In this document: piece after piece, positions 1 to 7,458 of the stretch
How the letters are laid out: every line of letters begins with the position of its first letter
Numbering within the stretch: position 1 is the first letter of the stretch
NCBI GenBank assembly: GCA_964644655.1
Contig: CAZXYA010000064.1
Coordinates: forward strand, 1-25,006
Source: JAFMDF01 sp964644655
GTDB taxonomy: Bacteria > Bacteroidota > Bacteroidia > Chitinophagales > Saprospiraceae
Direction of reading: 5' to 3'
DNA: 25,006 nucleotides
Program-made: the position numbers and the translations under genes
The notes under the pieces: generated by a model
What the model saw: only the letters and a program-made list of their open reading frames with translations
The model's database searches: none
What the model was told of the DNA's origin: nothing

Positions 1-15
1 TAAACTTTACCTTTT

Positions 16-681
16 TTACGCTATGTGCAAATAACCCCATGATGGCGTTCCATTATTTTCCATTTGCTCAAAAATCTCTGTTTCCACGTATTTAGGAGTA
101 GTATATCCCGAAGGTGCCATCAGTACATCTGTACCCCTAACCGTTCCTAATGCTCTATTTCCACTACCTGAATGACAAGAATCCATAGTGAGAATTACTT
201 GCCCTGAGGGACCTAGTTTTTTTCTAATACGCTGTGTGAGATTATTGATTTCATCATCAGTCAACAACTTACTTCCTTCACATATGCCTTCTTGATAATT
301 TTTTGGAGAGTCATAAGGTACAAAAGCTTCATCATAGCCATCTGCTTCGTCTCCGTTAAAATCTCTTATTTGTTGTCCATGTCCAGAAAAATGTAGCAAT
401 ACAACATCTCCTATATTTAATTTCCTATTAAGCTGATTAAAAGCTTTAACGATATTATCTTTCGTCGCTTCTTCATTAGTCAATATGGTCATATTTTGCG
501 CTGCAAAATTATGAATTAAAAGTGCTTCCTTTAGATGAACAATATCATTAACACTTGCTAAATTATCCCATTTTCCCCATTCAGGATATTCACCGACACC
601 AACTAATAATGCATATTTTTCAGCTTGCATAACACTGGAAGAAAGGATTAAAAATAAAAATAGGATAGTAGTAGTTCTCAT
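16..681 (-). CDS. Secreted caspase-family (metacaspase-like) protease, possibly C-terminally truncated
   Basis: Caspase-fold cysteine protease, probably exported. With the ATG at 681 the protein has 221 residues and begins with a clear signal peptide (hydrophobic core about residues 5-20, cleavage near MQA|EKY). I prefer this start to a TTG at 702 because it puts the signal at the N-terminus and leaves a 10-nt gap to the upstream gene. The p20 subunit is recognisable: YALLVGVGEYP at 23-33, catalytic His in FSGHG (His101), the metacaspase-type DEADGYDEAFVPYD acidic segment at 111-124, and catalytic Cys in MDSCHSG (Cys169). Both dyad residues are intact. After about residue 185 the p10-like part expected of the family is missing and the frame stops, while another frame stays open to the window edge, so a frameshift is possible. 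It is the third gene of the sigma/anti-sigma operon. Substrates are unknown. Confidence 0.85.
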   Translation of the reverse strand: MRTTTILFLFLILSSSVMQAEKYALLVGVGEYPEWGKWDNLASVNDIVHLKEALLIHNFAAQNMTILTNEEATKDNIVKAFNQLNRKLNIGDVVLLHFSGHGQQIRDFNGDEADGYDEAFVPYDSPKNYQEGICEGSKLLTDDEINNLTQRIRKKLGPSGQVILTMDSCHSGSGNRALGTVRGTDVLMAPSGYTTPKYVETEIFEQMENNGTPSWGYLHIA

Positions 682-691
682 TTTTTTATAT

Positions 692-1408
692 TTACTTTTC
701 AAGGGAAACTAATAGTGCGGATGCTTTATTATGCAAAAAAACATTCAAACTATTTACCTTTTTTAAAGAAGTAATAGCTAATTCTTTTTTTCCTAATTTA
801 AGATAGGCCAAACCTAAATAATAGTTTTTTGGGTCTTGTAATTCTTTCTTTGCCTCTAAATCATTCAATAACTCAATAGCCTTATTTGGCTGGTCTATTC
901 CCAAATATGCAATGGCTGAATATAAACGAGCTTGGTTATTATCATTTTTTGTTGCATACTTTTGTAATTCTACAGCCGCTTTTTGATAGTTTTTACTTTT
1001 ATAAGTATCGTAAAGTGTTGGATGATCATCCCCTCCTCTTTTTTGATATGGATAGTGAACAAAATTATCATTCGCTAACGCTACCTGTTCAGGTGACACA
1101 GTCGGTTTATTCGGAAAGACTAACCACCAAGTTGCAATAAGTAAAACCAATACGGAAGCGGCTAAAGCTAGTATTTTTCTAGATAAATAAAATACTTTAG
1201 GCGCTCCTTCCTCTTCCTCCATTTCTTTATCAGCCTCTTCAAATAAACCTTTCAGCTTTGTTACTTCTGCTAGTTCTTTATAAAAGGATACTTCTTTTGC
1301 TAAATCTGCATCATTGGTCACTTTTTTTTCAAACTCAGCAAGGGGTTTTCCTTTTAATTCATTTCTAACGTATTTTTCTATTTGATTATAATCAAAATTA
1401 TTTTCCAT
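692..1408 (-). CDS. Anti-sigma-factor-like membrane protein with C-terminal TPR repeats
   Basis: 238-residue protein, probably a single-pass inner-membrane regulator of the ECF sigma factor encoded just upstream. Residues 1-70 form an acidic helical cytoplasmic part resembling the N-terminus of Bacteroidota anti-sigma factors (IEKYVRNELKG, then a FEKKV...DADLAKEV stretch) but without the Cys/His of a zinc anti-sigma domain. A transmembrane segment lies at about 79-98. Residues 120-238 look like TPR helices outside the membrane (for example the NYQKAAVELQKYA and PNKAIELLNDL units). It starts 10 nt after the sigma gene stop and ends 10 nt before the caspase start, so the three genes are probably co-transcribed. 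The role as anti-sigma factor is inferred from position and architecture, not from a specific motif. Confidence 0.75.
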   Translation of the reverse strand: MENNFDYNQIEKYVRNELKGKPLAEFEKKVTNDADLAKEVSFYKELAEVTKLKGLFEEADKEMEEEEGAPKVFYLSRKILALAASVLVLLIATWWLVFPNKPTVSPEQVALANDNFVHYPYQKRGGDDHPTLYDTYKSKNYQKAAVELQKYATKNDNNQARLYSAIAYLGIDQPNKAIELLNDLEAKKELQDPKNYYLGLAYLKLGKKELAITSLKKVNSLNVFLHNKASALLVSLEK

Positions 1409-1418
1409 AATTGAATTA

Positions 1419-1988
1419 TTAGAGGATTCCTAATTTTCTTTTGATTCTATAAATACATCGCGCTCTTTCAGAGGGCAAATTTCTAGGTGGCATATTCAGG
1501 ATAGGTCCAATTTTGCTATCTTCCATTTTCTTAAAATAAAAAAGCTGAAGTATTTTTTGACATCTTTCACCTAATTCAGATATTGCTTTACTAATTTGTT
1601 GGAATTGCGACTCCTCTATTTCTTTTTTACTCAGTTCATCGAATTCAGTGTCATTTTCAGTTGATAGTACCTTTTTATCAATATCCTCATTTATTGGCAA
1701 TGTTCTATCTTCATTTCTGCGCCTAAGTTTATTTAACCATTGATTTTTTGTAATAGCATAAAGATAAGACGTTACCTTATGCTTAATTTTAAAATCTTTA
1801 TTTTTTAATTTTTCAATTAATACCAACATTGCTACCTGAAACATATCTTTAGCATTGTCTTCTGTACCTTGATTTTTTAGCACAAAGCTAGCACAATATC
1901 TAAAGGCATACTTATAAAGTTCTTTTACCGCTTGATTATCTCCTTCCCTAATTCTATTGAGCAATTCGTTTTGTGAATGTAAATCCAT
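1419..1988 (-). CDS. RNA polymerase sigma factor, ECF (sigma-70) family
   Basis: 189-residue ECF sigma factor. Region 2 spans about residues 20-92, with a hydrophobic helix followed by TSYLYAITKNQWLNKLRRR, the typical region 2.3/2.4 ending. Region 4 spans about 135-187, with ELGERCQKILQLFYFKKM and a helix-turn-helix around SKIGPILNMPPRNLPSERARC. Length and two-domain layout are normal for the family. The region 4 sequence PPRNLPSERARCIYRIKR resembles the Bacteroidota ECF group found beside TPR proteins and CHAT/caspase proteases. It is the first gene of the operon, so transcription must start upstream of 1988, possibly autoregulated as is common for ECF factors. Target promoters cannot be read from the window. 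Confidence 0.9.
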   Translation of the reverse strand: MDLHSQNELLNRIREGDNQAVKELYKYAFRYCASFVLKNQGTEDNAKDMFQVAMLVLIEKLKNKDFKIKHKVTSYLYAITKNQWLNKLRRRNEDRTLPINEDIDKKVLSTENDTEFDELSKKEIEESQFQQISKAISELGERCQKILQLFYFKKMEDSKIGPILNMPPRNLPSERARCIYRIKRKLGIL

Positions 1989-2070
1989 TTAAGGTTCTTT
2001 TGTTAGTAATCGAATTCTATAAATGTAACAGCTAAATTTAAAATAATTTTTGAAAAATAATAAATTGAAG

Positions 2071-2078
2071 CAAAATTA
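2071..2078 (-). promoter_or_regulatory. Weak candidate Bacteroidota -7 element for the sigma/anti-sigma/caspase operon
   Basis: On the minus strand this reads TAATTTTG, matching the Bacteroidota -7 consensus TAnnTTTG, about 80 nt upstream of the sigma-factor ATG. I see no convincing TTTG -33 element at the right distance, and the region is so AT-rich that a chance match is likely. An ECF-dependent promoter would not need to match this consensus. Confidence 0.2.
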
Positions 2079-2103
2079 AATAACAAATAAGTAATTTCTG
2101 TAA

Positions 2104-2553
2104 CTATGTGAAGGTCGAATAAAACAAAATATATGTTGCAATACTACTGCTTCTCAAAGCATTACTAAACCATCAACTATTCCTAAGCCAGTAGTTAAAC
2201 CAACCAGTATTACGACTACTTCTAACTACTCTTCTCCATCAAAAAAAGAGATAGAAAAACGAGTTAATGACTATTCAAAAAATGCTTACGAGAAAATAAA
2301 AGATTGTTGCGGTAGTAATGGTAGTAAGCATAAATGGAAAATTGAAGAATATTCATTTGACCAAAATAATAATGTCTTAAAAATTAAAATGGGAATTACA
2401 TGGAAATCTTATATTGGTTCAGATATGGAAATATATTATTATATGCTATGTGGACTTGATGGTAGTAACCCATCTTGGAAGGATACTTCATCTAAAGGAA
2501 TATTATACCCTATGTGTCGAAGTTGTGATTTAGGAAGAACATTAAAATATTAA
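2104..2553 (+). pseudogene. Open reading frame without a usable start codon; probable 5'-broken gene
   Basis: The frame is open for 149 codons after an in-frame TAA at 2101 and ends at TAA 2551-2553. It has no ATG, GTG or TTG until ATG 2389, which would leave only 54 residues. Composition looks protein-like: a Ser/Thr/Pro-rich linker (SITKPSTIPKPVVKPTS), then a helix (KKEIEKRVNDYSKNAYEKI), then an apparent compact domain with Trp and paired Cys (KDCCGSNGSKHKWKIEEY, YYYMLCGLDGSNPSWKD, PMCRSCDLGRTLKY). An ATG at 2133 in the next frame would enter this frame after a +1 slip, so a single-base indel could explain the missing start. I do not recognise the family. It could be the remnant of a secreted or cargo-like protein. 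Confidence 0.5.
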
Positions 2554-2602
2554 ATTGATCCTGCCTCCATGTTTACTTAAATCGTCTGGCCCGATTGATT
2601 AA

Positions 2603-2848
2603 ACAGTATCAAATACAAGTGAAAGGGCAGATAATGTAAGGCCCGTTTGGGTTTTAGAAGCGGACATAAGAAGTTGTTTTTCTGAAATATCACACCCATG
2701 GTTATTGAAGCATATTCCAATGGAAAAGCGGATATTAATTCAATGGTTAAAAGCAGATTGTTTTGAGAAACGACAATTTCGGGGGTTTGAGATGACTTAT
2801 GTTTAGGGGGTGATTGATATATTTAGTAAACATGTTGTTGTGGTTTTA
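2603..2848 (+). pseudogene. Decayed fragment of a group II intron reverse transcriptase/maturase
   Basis: The frame reads VWVLEADIRSCFSEISHPW, then LLKHIPMEKRILIQWLKAD. This matches the RT block around the first catalytic Asp of group II intron proteins, where the usual form is a WVLEGDIKGCFDNISHEWLL-like run followed by IPMDKRIL..WLKAG. Beyond an in-frame TAG at 2804-2806 the frame continues as GVIDIFSKHVVVVL, which resembles a corrupted PQGGVISPIFANI block. There is no start, no YADD motif, no maturase (X) domain and no HNH domain. I also see no intron domain V/VI RNA structure. It is therefore a short relic of a mobile element lying upstream of the PAAR gene, and signals past insertion activity in this gap. 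Confidence 0.72.
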
Positions 2849-2927
2849 AAAACTATAATAATTTCCACTACTTTATGAGTTCTTTTATCTAATTTTTACT
2901 ATATTGTGCTTAATAAACGTTTACTCA

Positions 2928-3218
2928 ATGAAACCTGCCGCTCGTATTTCTGATATGCATACTTGTCCACTTTCAGATGGACCTAAACCACATGTTGGCG
3001 GTCCGATTATTGGTCCTGGGATGCCAACCGTTTTAATTGGAGGAATGCCTGCTGCTGTAGTTGGAGATAGTTGTGTTTGTGTTGGCCCTCCTGATACAAC
3101 TGTTATGGGGTCTTCTACTGTATTGATTGGTGGTAAATCTGCTATACGGATGGGAGATACGACAGCACATGGTGGCACTATTATAGGTGGCTTACCTACT
3201 GTACTTATTGGAGGATAA
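2928..3218 (+). CDS. PAAR-domain spike-tip protein (Pvc10/PAAR-like)
   Basis: 96-residue PAAR protein that sharpens the tip of the VgrG-like spike and can attach cargo. The whole protein is one PAAR domain: MKPAARISDMHTCP at the start, three copies of TVLIGG (residues 34-39, 64-69, 91-96), Gly-Pro-rich turns, and candidate zinc ligands His11, Cys13, His22, Cys49, Cys51 and His81. I chose the ATG at 2928 over an in-frame TTG at 2904 because PAAR homologues start at this point. Pvc10-type tip genes normally lie between the gp25-like and Pvc11-like genes. In this window no PAAR gene is found there; it lies on the opposite strand 18 nt before a putative cargo gene. It is the only PAAR protein visible, so it probably caps the spike encoded at 14240-16033. 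Confidence 0.93.
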   Translation: MKPAARISDMHTCPLSDGPKPHVGGPIIGPGMPTVLIGGMPAAVVGDSCVCVGPPDTTVMGSSTVLIGGKSAIRMGDTTAHGGTIIGGLPTVLIGG

Positions 3219-3236
3219 CCTTAAAAAACAATTGCT

Positions 3237-4526
3237 ATGTATGCAACTCACCAAAAAACGACAAAAGAACAAAATATTTACAAAGAAGAGGTAGATACTT
3301 CTACTATTAGTTCTAGCAAGGAAGAGAAGCAAATCGAACCTAGAGCACATCAATTTGAACAAGGGCAGTCTATGTCATTGAACGATGGGACATTTGTGCA
3401 ACCAAAAAAAAGCAATTCTCTTCCATCATTAACACAAATAGACTTTAAGCAAAAACACAGTAATCAATGGGGAGAAGCGAGACAGACACTTAATAATCAG
3501 TATACTGCTATTATAAATAAGCAGACATCAGCCGTTGAAGATTTCGAAAAATATCTTGATATTCCTGATTCACCTTCTTTAACTGATCAAATAATTCAGA
3601 GTAGTATTAATACAATACTTGGTATTGTTTTACCAGGAGTCGGTAGAATAATTAAAAACAGAGTTATGGGATTGGTAAATGAGTCTTTGAAAAATTCAGC
3701 TGGAGCATTAGTCGATAGTATGGTAGTTCAAGGAAATAGGAAAGTACAAAATGCAGTCCAACAAGCATGGAGTAATAATGGTTCTAATCAGAAAAATCAA
3801 TTATTAAAATTTGTAATAACTCAAAGACAAGCGTTAGAGGATATAGGCCAGGTTCAATTAGCCGTTATGAATCAGAAACTCGCTAGGCTAAGAGCAACAA
3901 AAGAAGATAATGATGAATGGCGTATTGCTGATGCTCTTGATAAAACTTTCAGAAAATCTCTTTCCGATGCTTATAATGAACAATTTAACAAAATAACCGA
4001 TATTTGGTTTACTACTCAAGTCAAAAACACAGGACTAGGAGAAAGACCAGGAGTACTTCAAATAAAGCTTGCTAATGTATTTCCTCGCCAAAGTATTAGA
4101 ATAGAGCATGGTACTTTATACGGTAGTGGTAATGTAGAAGAAATTCGAAATAATCTTGGGAAACGTCGATTAGGAGATATTCAAATTCCAAAAGTTATAA
4201 GAATGGATGGAGGTAAAATGGGAATGGGTCTTTTGGGTAGCCCTTGGCATATAACTGTTTCTGGCGAATCGAGCTTCGGTCAAAATACTATTTCTACCCC
4301 TAATTATGGGCATAAAAGGTATTTTGAAGGGCCACAAAAGGTGGTTGGATATAATGGACAGCCTCGTTTTGGAATATCTTGGTTAGCTGCTTTTCATCTA
4401 GGTTTAGACAATTTGCACGCTGATGATCCACGAAACAATCATGCAAATCGGTCTTCAGGAGCACATGATATTTGGAATAGGATAAAGAATATGGAAATCG
4501 GAAAAATAAATAGTTGGGATTGGTGA
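3237..4526 (+). CDS. Unrecognised protein paired with PAAR; candidate eCIS cargo/toxin
   Basis: 429-residue protein with no family I can name. Residues 1-65 are polar and probably disordered, ending in GTFVQPKK, which resembles the FxQPK tract near the start of many Bacteroidota eCIS-associated proteins. Residues 75-115 look helical. A hydrophobic stretch at about 119-137 (ending LPGVGRII) could insert in a membrane or pack in a core. Residues 150-265 are amphipathic helices. Residues 270-429 form a Gly/His/Trp-rich C-terminal domain with LGSPWHITVSGES and four His spaced almost evenly (387, 394, 402, 410) within AAFHLGLDNLHADDPRNNHA and beyond. There is no signal peptide and no adjacent immunity gene. 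It lies 18 nt after PAAR and is probably co-transcribed. Role as an injected effector is inferred from the PAAR pairing and from architecture (disordered leader, helical middle, distinct C-terminus). Confidence 0.6.
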   Translation: MYATHQKTTKEQNIYKEEVDTSTISSSKEEKQIEPRAHQFEQGQSMSLNDGTFVQPKKSNSLPSLTQIDFKQKHSNQWGEARQTLNNQYTAIINKQTSAVEDFEKYLDIPDSPSLTDQIIQSSINTILGIVLPGVGRIIKNRVMGLVNESLKNSAGALVDSMVVQGNRKVQNAVQQAWSNNGSNQKNQLLKFVITQRQALEDIGQVQLAVMNQKLARLRATKEDNDEWRIADALDKTFRKSLSDAYNEQFNKITDIWFTTQVKNTGLGERPGVLQIKLANVFPRQSIRIEHGTLYGSGNVEEIRNNLGKRRLGDIQIPKVIRMDGGKMGMGLLGSPWHITVSGESSFGQNTISTPNYGHKRYFEGPQKVVGYNGQPRFGISWLAAFHLGLDNLHADDPRNNHANRSSGAHDIWNRIKNMEIGKINSWDW

Positions 4527-4550
4527 TTTTAAGGTTAACTCAACTTTGAT

Positions 4551-4607
4551 AGCCTGAGAAATAAGAAATTGAAGGTAACTATTTCCTAGGCTGACCCTAA
4601 GTAGGGT
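4551..4607. terminator. Two hairpins in the convergent gap, possible bidirectional terminator
   Basis: The 111-nt gap between the two convergent transcription units holds a stem with arms 4551-4562 and 4581-4592 (10 of 12 pairs, 18-nt loop), then a perfect 5-bp stem ACCCT/AGGGT at 4594-4607 with a 4-nt loop. Neither is followed by a strong T run on either strand, so classical intrinsic termination is uncertain. Location between converging gene ends supports the call. Confidence 0.35.
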
Positions 4608-4637
4608 ATACCATAAAGAGGAAGACCATTAAATAAA

Positions 4638-6044
4638 TCATATTTTCCCCTCCTTCTCCACCTCCTCTTCAATAGCCCCCTCAATATGCTCCTTTTGCAA
4701 CAAACCACCATTATCTTTATGAGCCAACAAAAGGCTATCCCGAAGAATATTCTGAATATTCGCCCCAGTAAGGGGATGCCCTTCTGCCAATTCCAGCCAC
4801 AATTCAGCTTGTTTTTCTAGGCAATTATAAGGCACATCAAAAGCAAACTCCTCAAAAGTATTTTTCCAAAGCTGCACCCGTTCCTGTAACCCAGGTTTAG
4901 GAAAATGAATCACCGCCTGAAAGCGACGAGCAAAAGCCTTATCGAGATTGGCAATTTGGTTAGAAGCTAAAATTACGACCCCAGGAAAATTTTCAATACG
5001 TTGTAATAGATAAGCCGTTTCTTGATTGGCATAACGGTCTTTGGCATCACTAGTTTTTACCCGTTTGCCAAAGAGCGCATCCGCTTCATCAAAAAATAAT
5101 ATCCAATCGTCATGTTCAGCTTGGTCAAAAATACTAGCAAGGTTTTTTTCTGTTTCTCCGATATATTTAGAAACCACTTTGGATAAATCTACTCGAAAAA
5201 CAAGTCGATTGGTTGTTTTACCAATTAAGCCTGCCGTAAGAGATTTACCTGTTCCTGGCACTCCGTAAAACAAAACTCGAAAGCCAGGCTGTAGCATTTT
5301 TCGCGCCTTTTCTTGCTGTAAAATAGCGGCACTATGTTTAATCCAATCTTTGATTTTTTCAACGGCTTTTAGCGTTACTTTAGGCAATATCAATTCCTCC
5401 CATTCTAAATTAGGAGTATATAACTCAGCAGGAAATTGGTGGTTGAAAGATGGAATAAAATCTGCTTGCTCAAAGATGGCGAGTTGAATAAAACGTTGAG
5501 TAGCAATAAGGGGCATAGTTGCTAAAGGTTCTCTATTGGCACCTACGTCTTTATCAAGAATACCATTGGTAAATAATCTTTGATTAGAATGATGGAAAAA
5601 TTTTTCTAACTCTATTCGATAGGTTAAATTATTACCTGTAGCTATAAAATAGACCGTTTCCCAAGTAGGCAAAAAACCTTTATGTTTTTGTGGATTCCAC
5701 CCACCAAACTCCGTAATCGGTCTATTATAACTTGCATTTTTAGTAAAAAAAACATCCAAGACTTGTGGGGCAAGGAGGGGCGTGAGTGCTAAGATTAATA
5801 CAAGTCTTTCTTCTTTATTGAGCTGCCAATCTGAGATGAATTTAGCATAAACACCTGTACTCAATTTGGTATCAGGTGGTATAAAAGCATCTAGTGGATG
5901 AACGGGAGTCTCCTCATTAGTTTCAGTTGCTATATTTTCAGGTGGACTCCAAATAGCTATTCTTGCTTGAATGACTTTTTTCAACCAATTGATTTCCGCC
6001 ATTAGAAATTGAGCATTGCTTAGTAATACCTCTTTTTTTGACAT
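4638..6044 (-). CDS. AAA+ ATPase of the contractile injection system (Pvc15-like)
   Basis: 468-residue AAA+ ATPase of the type found in nearly every eCIS cluster, thought to help assembly or cargo handling rather than power injection. Residues 1-235 form the family's N-terminal winged-helix-like region. The AAA+ core follows, with Walker A GVPGTGKS at 261-268, Walker B ILFFDEAD at 315-322, and an arginine-finger segment AFARRF at 370-375. The lid domain runs to about 450 and includes HPLTGANIQNILRD. Catalytic residues look intact and length is normal. It is the last gene of the operon, 13 nt after the tape-measure gene, where Pvc15 homologues commonly sit. It ends close to the convergent effector gene. 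Confidence 0.93.
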   Translation of the reverse strand: MSKKEVLLSNAQFLMAEINWLKKVIQARIAIWSPPENIATETNEETPVHPLDAFIPPDTKLSTGVYAKFISDWQLNKEERLVLILALTPLLAPQVLDVFFTKNASYNRPITEFGGWNPQKHKGFLPTWETVYFIATGNNLTYRIELEKFFHHSNQRLFTNGILDKDVGANREPLATMPLIATQRFIQLAIFEQADFIPSFNHQFPAELYTPNLEWEELILPKVTLKAVEKIKDWIKHSAAILQQEKARKMLQPGFRVLFYGVPGTGKSLTAGLIGKTTNRLVFRVDLSKVVSKYIGETEKNLASIFDQAEHDDWILFFDEADALFGKRVKTSDAKDRYANQETAYLLQRIENFPGVVILASNQIANLDKAFARRFQAVIHFPKPGLQERVQLWKNTFEEFAFDVPYNCLEKQAELWLELAEGHPLTGANIQNILRDSLLLAHKDNGGLLQKEHIEGAIEEEVEKEGKI

Positions 6045-6057
6045 GCACTTATTTTGT

Positions 6058-7383
6058 TTAATACCAATCTACTTGTAAACGATGCGGCATCCAAGGTAAT
6101 TTGATACTTCTAAAATACCCAGGGAATGTACTTAAAAGATGTTTATCATAGATTTTAGTTTCTATGTGGAGTCGCCAATCATTATTTACTCGACTAAGTT
6201 TTCCATTTCTAATTAAAAACAGGCTTCTTAGGGAATCTATGTGTGTGCCTAATTTAATAGGCCATTTTTGTATGACTTTAAGTAATAAATCATCAACATG
6301 CTGTTTGTCAGCTTCCTCTAGGGTTATCTTGGTCGCTATCGGTGCATCGAGTGGAAGTCCACAGAGTAGTTTATAGAGCAGGGTAGTATCTTCTGTTTTT
6401 AGTATGGTCTTATTGACTAAAAACTCTAGTAGGTGAATTGCATAATAGATACAATACTGATTTTTGAAAGCATTTTGAGCAGTATTTAGCAGCTCGCAAC
6501 TTCGAAAAAGTATGGGCAAATGCTCTGCGATAATGACAATACCTGCATTTTGTACATATATTTCGTTTTTTATTGAAGGCTCTTGCTTCTTGACTGTACG
6601 TTTTTCTGGTAAGTTTAGAATATCTCTTTTTTCGATTTTGTCTTTATCAAGAATAATTTGAATAGTATCTGTGAAATCTTTTTTCTCTTCTGTTTTTTCT
6701 AACGAGGTGACTTCAGTTGATTTATCTTCTTGGTCCTCTTTATTATTCAAAAAAACAATGGGTAATGATTTACTAAGTTGTTGAATACTTGGATGCTTAA
6801 AAAAACTAATTTTCTGAGGCGCTGGTAATTGGAGACCTAATCGAAGTAAAATTTGCTGTTGTGTTTTCGGTGGACGTTTAAGTATCCAATTAATTATTGA
6901 ATTTTGAGTTTCTTTTGTAACAAAGTAGGATTTAATTTCTTCTGAATTTAACTCAACTCCAAGGATGAATTGTCCCACAAGAAGATATTGTTCTAAAGAT
7001 TGTTGTTTGGTGATAATTGTTTGGTTTGAAGATAGTGTATTCTCCGTAGTATTATTGGCAATGGTACTATTAGATGAATTAATATTAGGTCTATTAGTAT
7101 GCCTACTTTTATCTATTTGTTGTTCCAAACTCTCTTTAACGTAAGCAATAAATTTGGTAGATTTCATATCATGAAAGGATAAGGCAGGTAGTTCCAATTC
7201 TATTCTTTCTACTTGGATATCTTGTGTTTTATTTTCAATTAAAACAGGAAGTAATTCGTTTAATTCTTTTTTTAAAAGTGGATATAGATTGACTTGGAGA
7301 TAGTTAGCAAATTGACTATATTCTTGGTCATTATTTAAGTCAATCTCAAGAATTAATTTTTCTATGATAAAAGTTGATTCCAT
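6058..7383 (-). CDS. Tape-measure protein of contractile injection system (Pvc14-like, short form)
   Basis: 441-residue member of the CIS tape-measure family that sets tube length. The N-terminal block fits the family: FIIEKLILEIDLNNDQEY, then LYPLLKKELNELLPV and a DIQVERIELELP strand (residues 5-68). Residues 100-125 are Asn/Thr-rich linker. The hallmark YVQNAGIVIIAEHLPILF lies at 276-293 (family form: VxNAGLVLLxPFLPxLF), and the C-terminus has the family's LPWMPHRLQVDW ending. The charged middle (about 215-272) is the spacer. At 441 residues it is short compared with many members, which would predict a short particle if length scales as in phage tails. It starts 75 nt after the upstream gene, the largest gap in the operon, where I see no motif. 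Confidence 0.88.
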   Translation of the reverse strand: MESTFIIEKLILEIDLNNDQEYSQFANYLQVNLYPLLKKELNELLPVLIENKTQDIQVERIELELPALSFHDMKSTKFIAYVKESLEQQIDKSRHTNRPNINSSNSTIANNTTENTLSSNQTIITKQQSLEQYLLVGQFILGVELNSEEIKSYFVTKETQNSIINWILKRPPKTQQQILLRLGLQLPAPQKISFFKHPSIQQLSKSLPIVFLNNKEDQEDKSTEVTSLEKTEEKKDFTDTIQIILDKDKIEKRDILNLPEKRTVKKQEPSIKNEIYVQNAGIVIIAEHLPILFRSCELLNTAQNAFKNQYCIYYAIHLLEFLVNKTILKTEDTTLLYKLLCGLPLDAPIATKITLEEADKQHVDDLLLKVIQKWPIKLGTHIDSLRSLFLIRNGKLSRVNNDWRLHIETKIYDKHLLSTFPGYFRSIKLPWMPHRLQVDWY

Positions 7384-7458
7384 GTATTAGCTTTCGGTGG
7401 TGATATTAGGGATAACACAATAAATAATCTACCAGAAATGACGAGGTTATTATTTGCC

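Noticed and set aside
886..1140. Plus-strand 84-codon open frame
   Set aside because: Lies wholly inside the anti-sigma gene on the other strand; no family resemblance and the composition is that of an antisense shadow.
2904..2927. Longer PAAR start at TTG 2904
   Set aside because: ATG 2928 gives the usual PAAR N-terminus and the extra eight codons show no conserved feature.
2921..3178. Minus-strand 85-codon open frame antisense to PAAR
   Set aside because: Mirrors the Gly/Pro repeats of the PAAR gene; the plus-strand reading is a clear PAAR domain.
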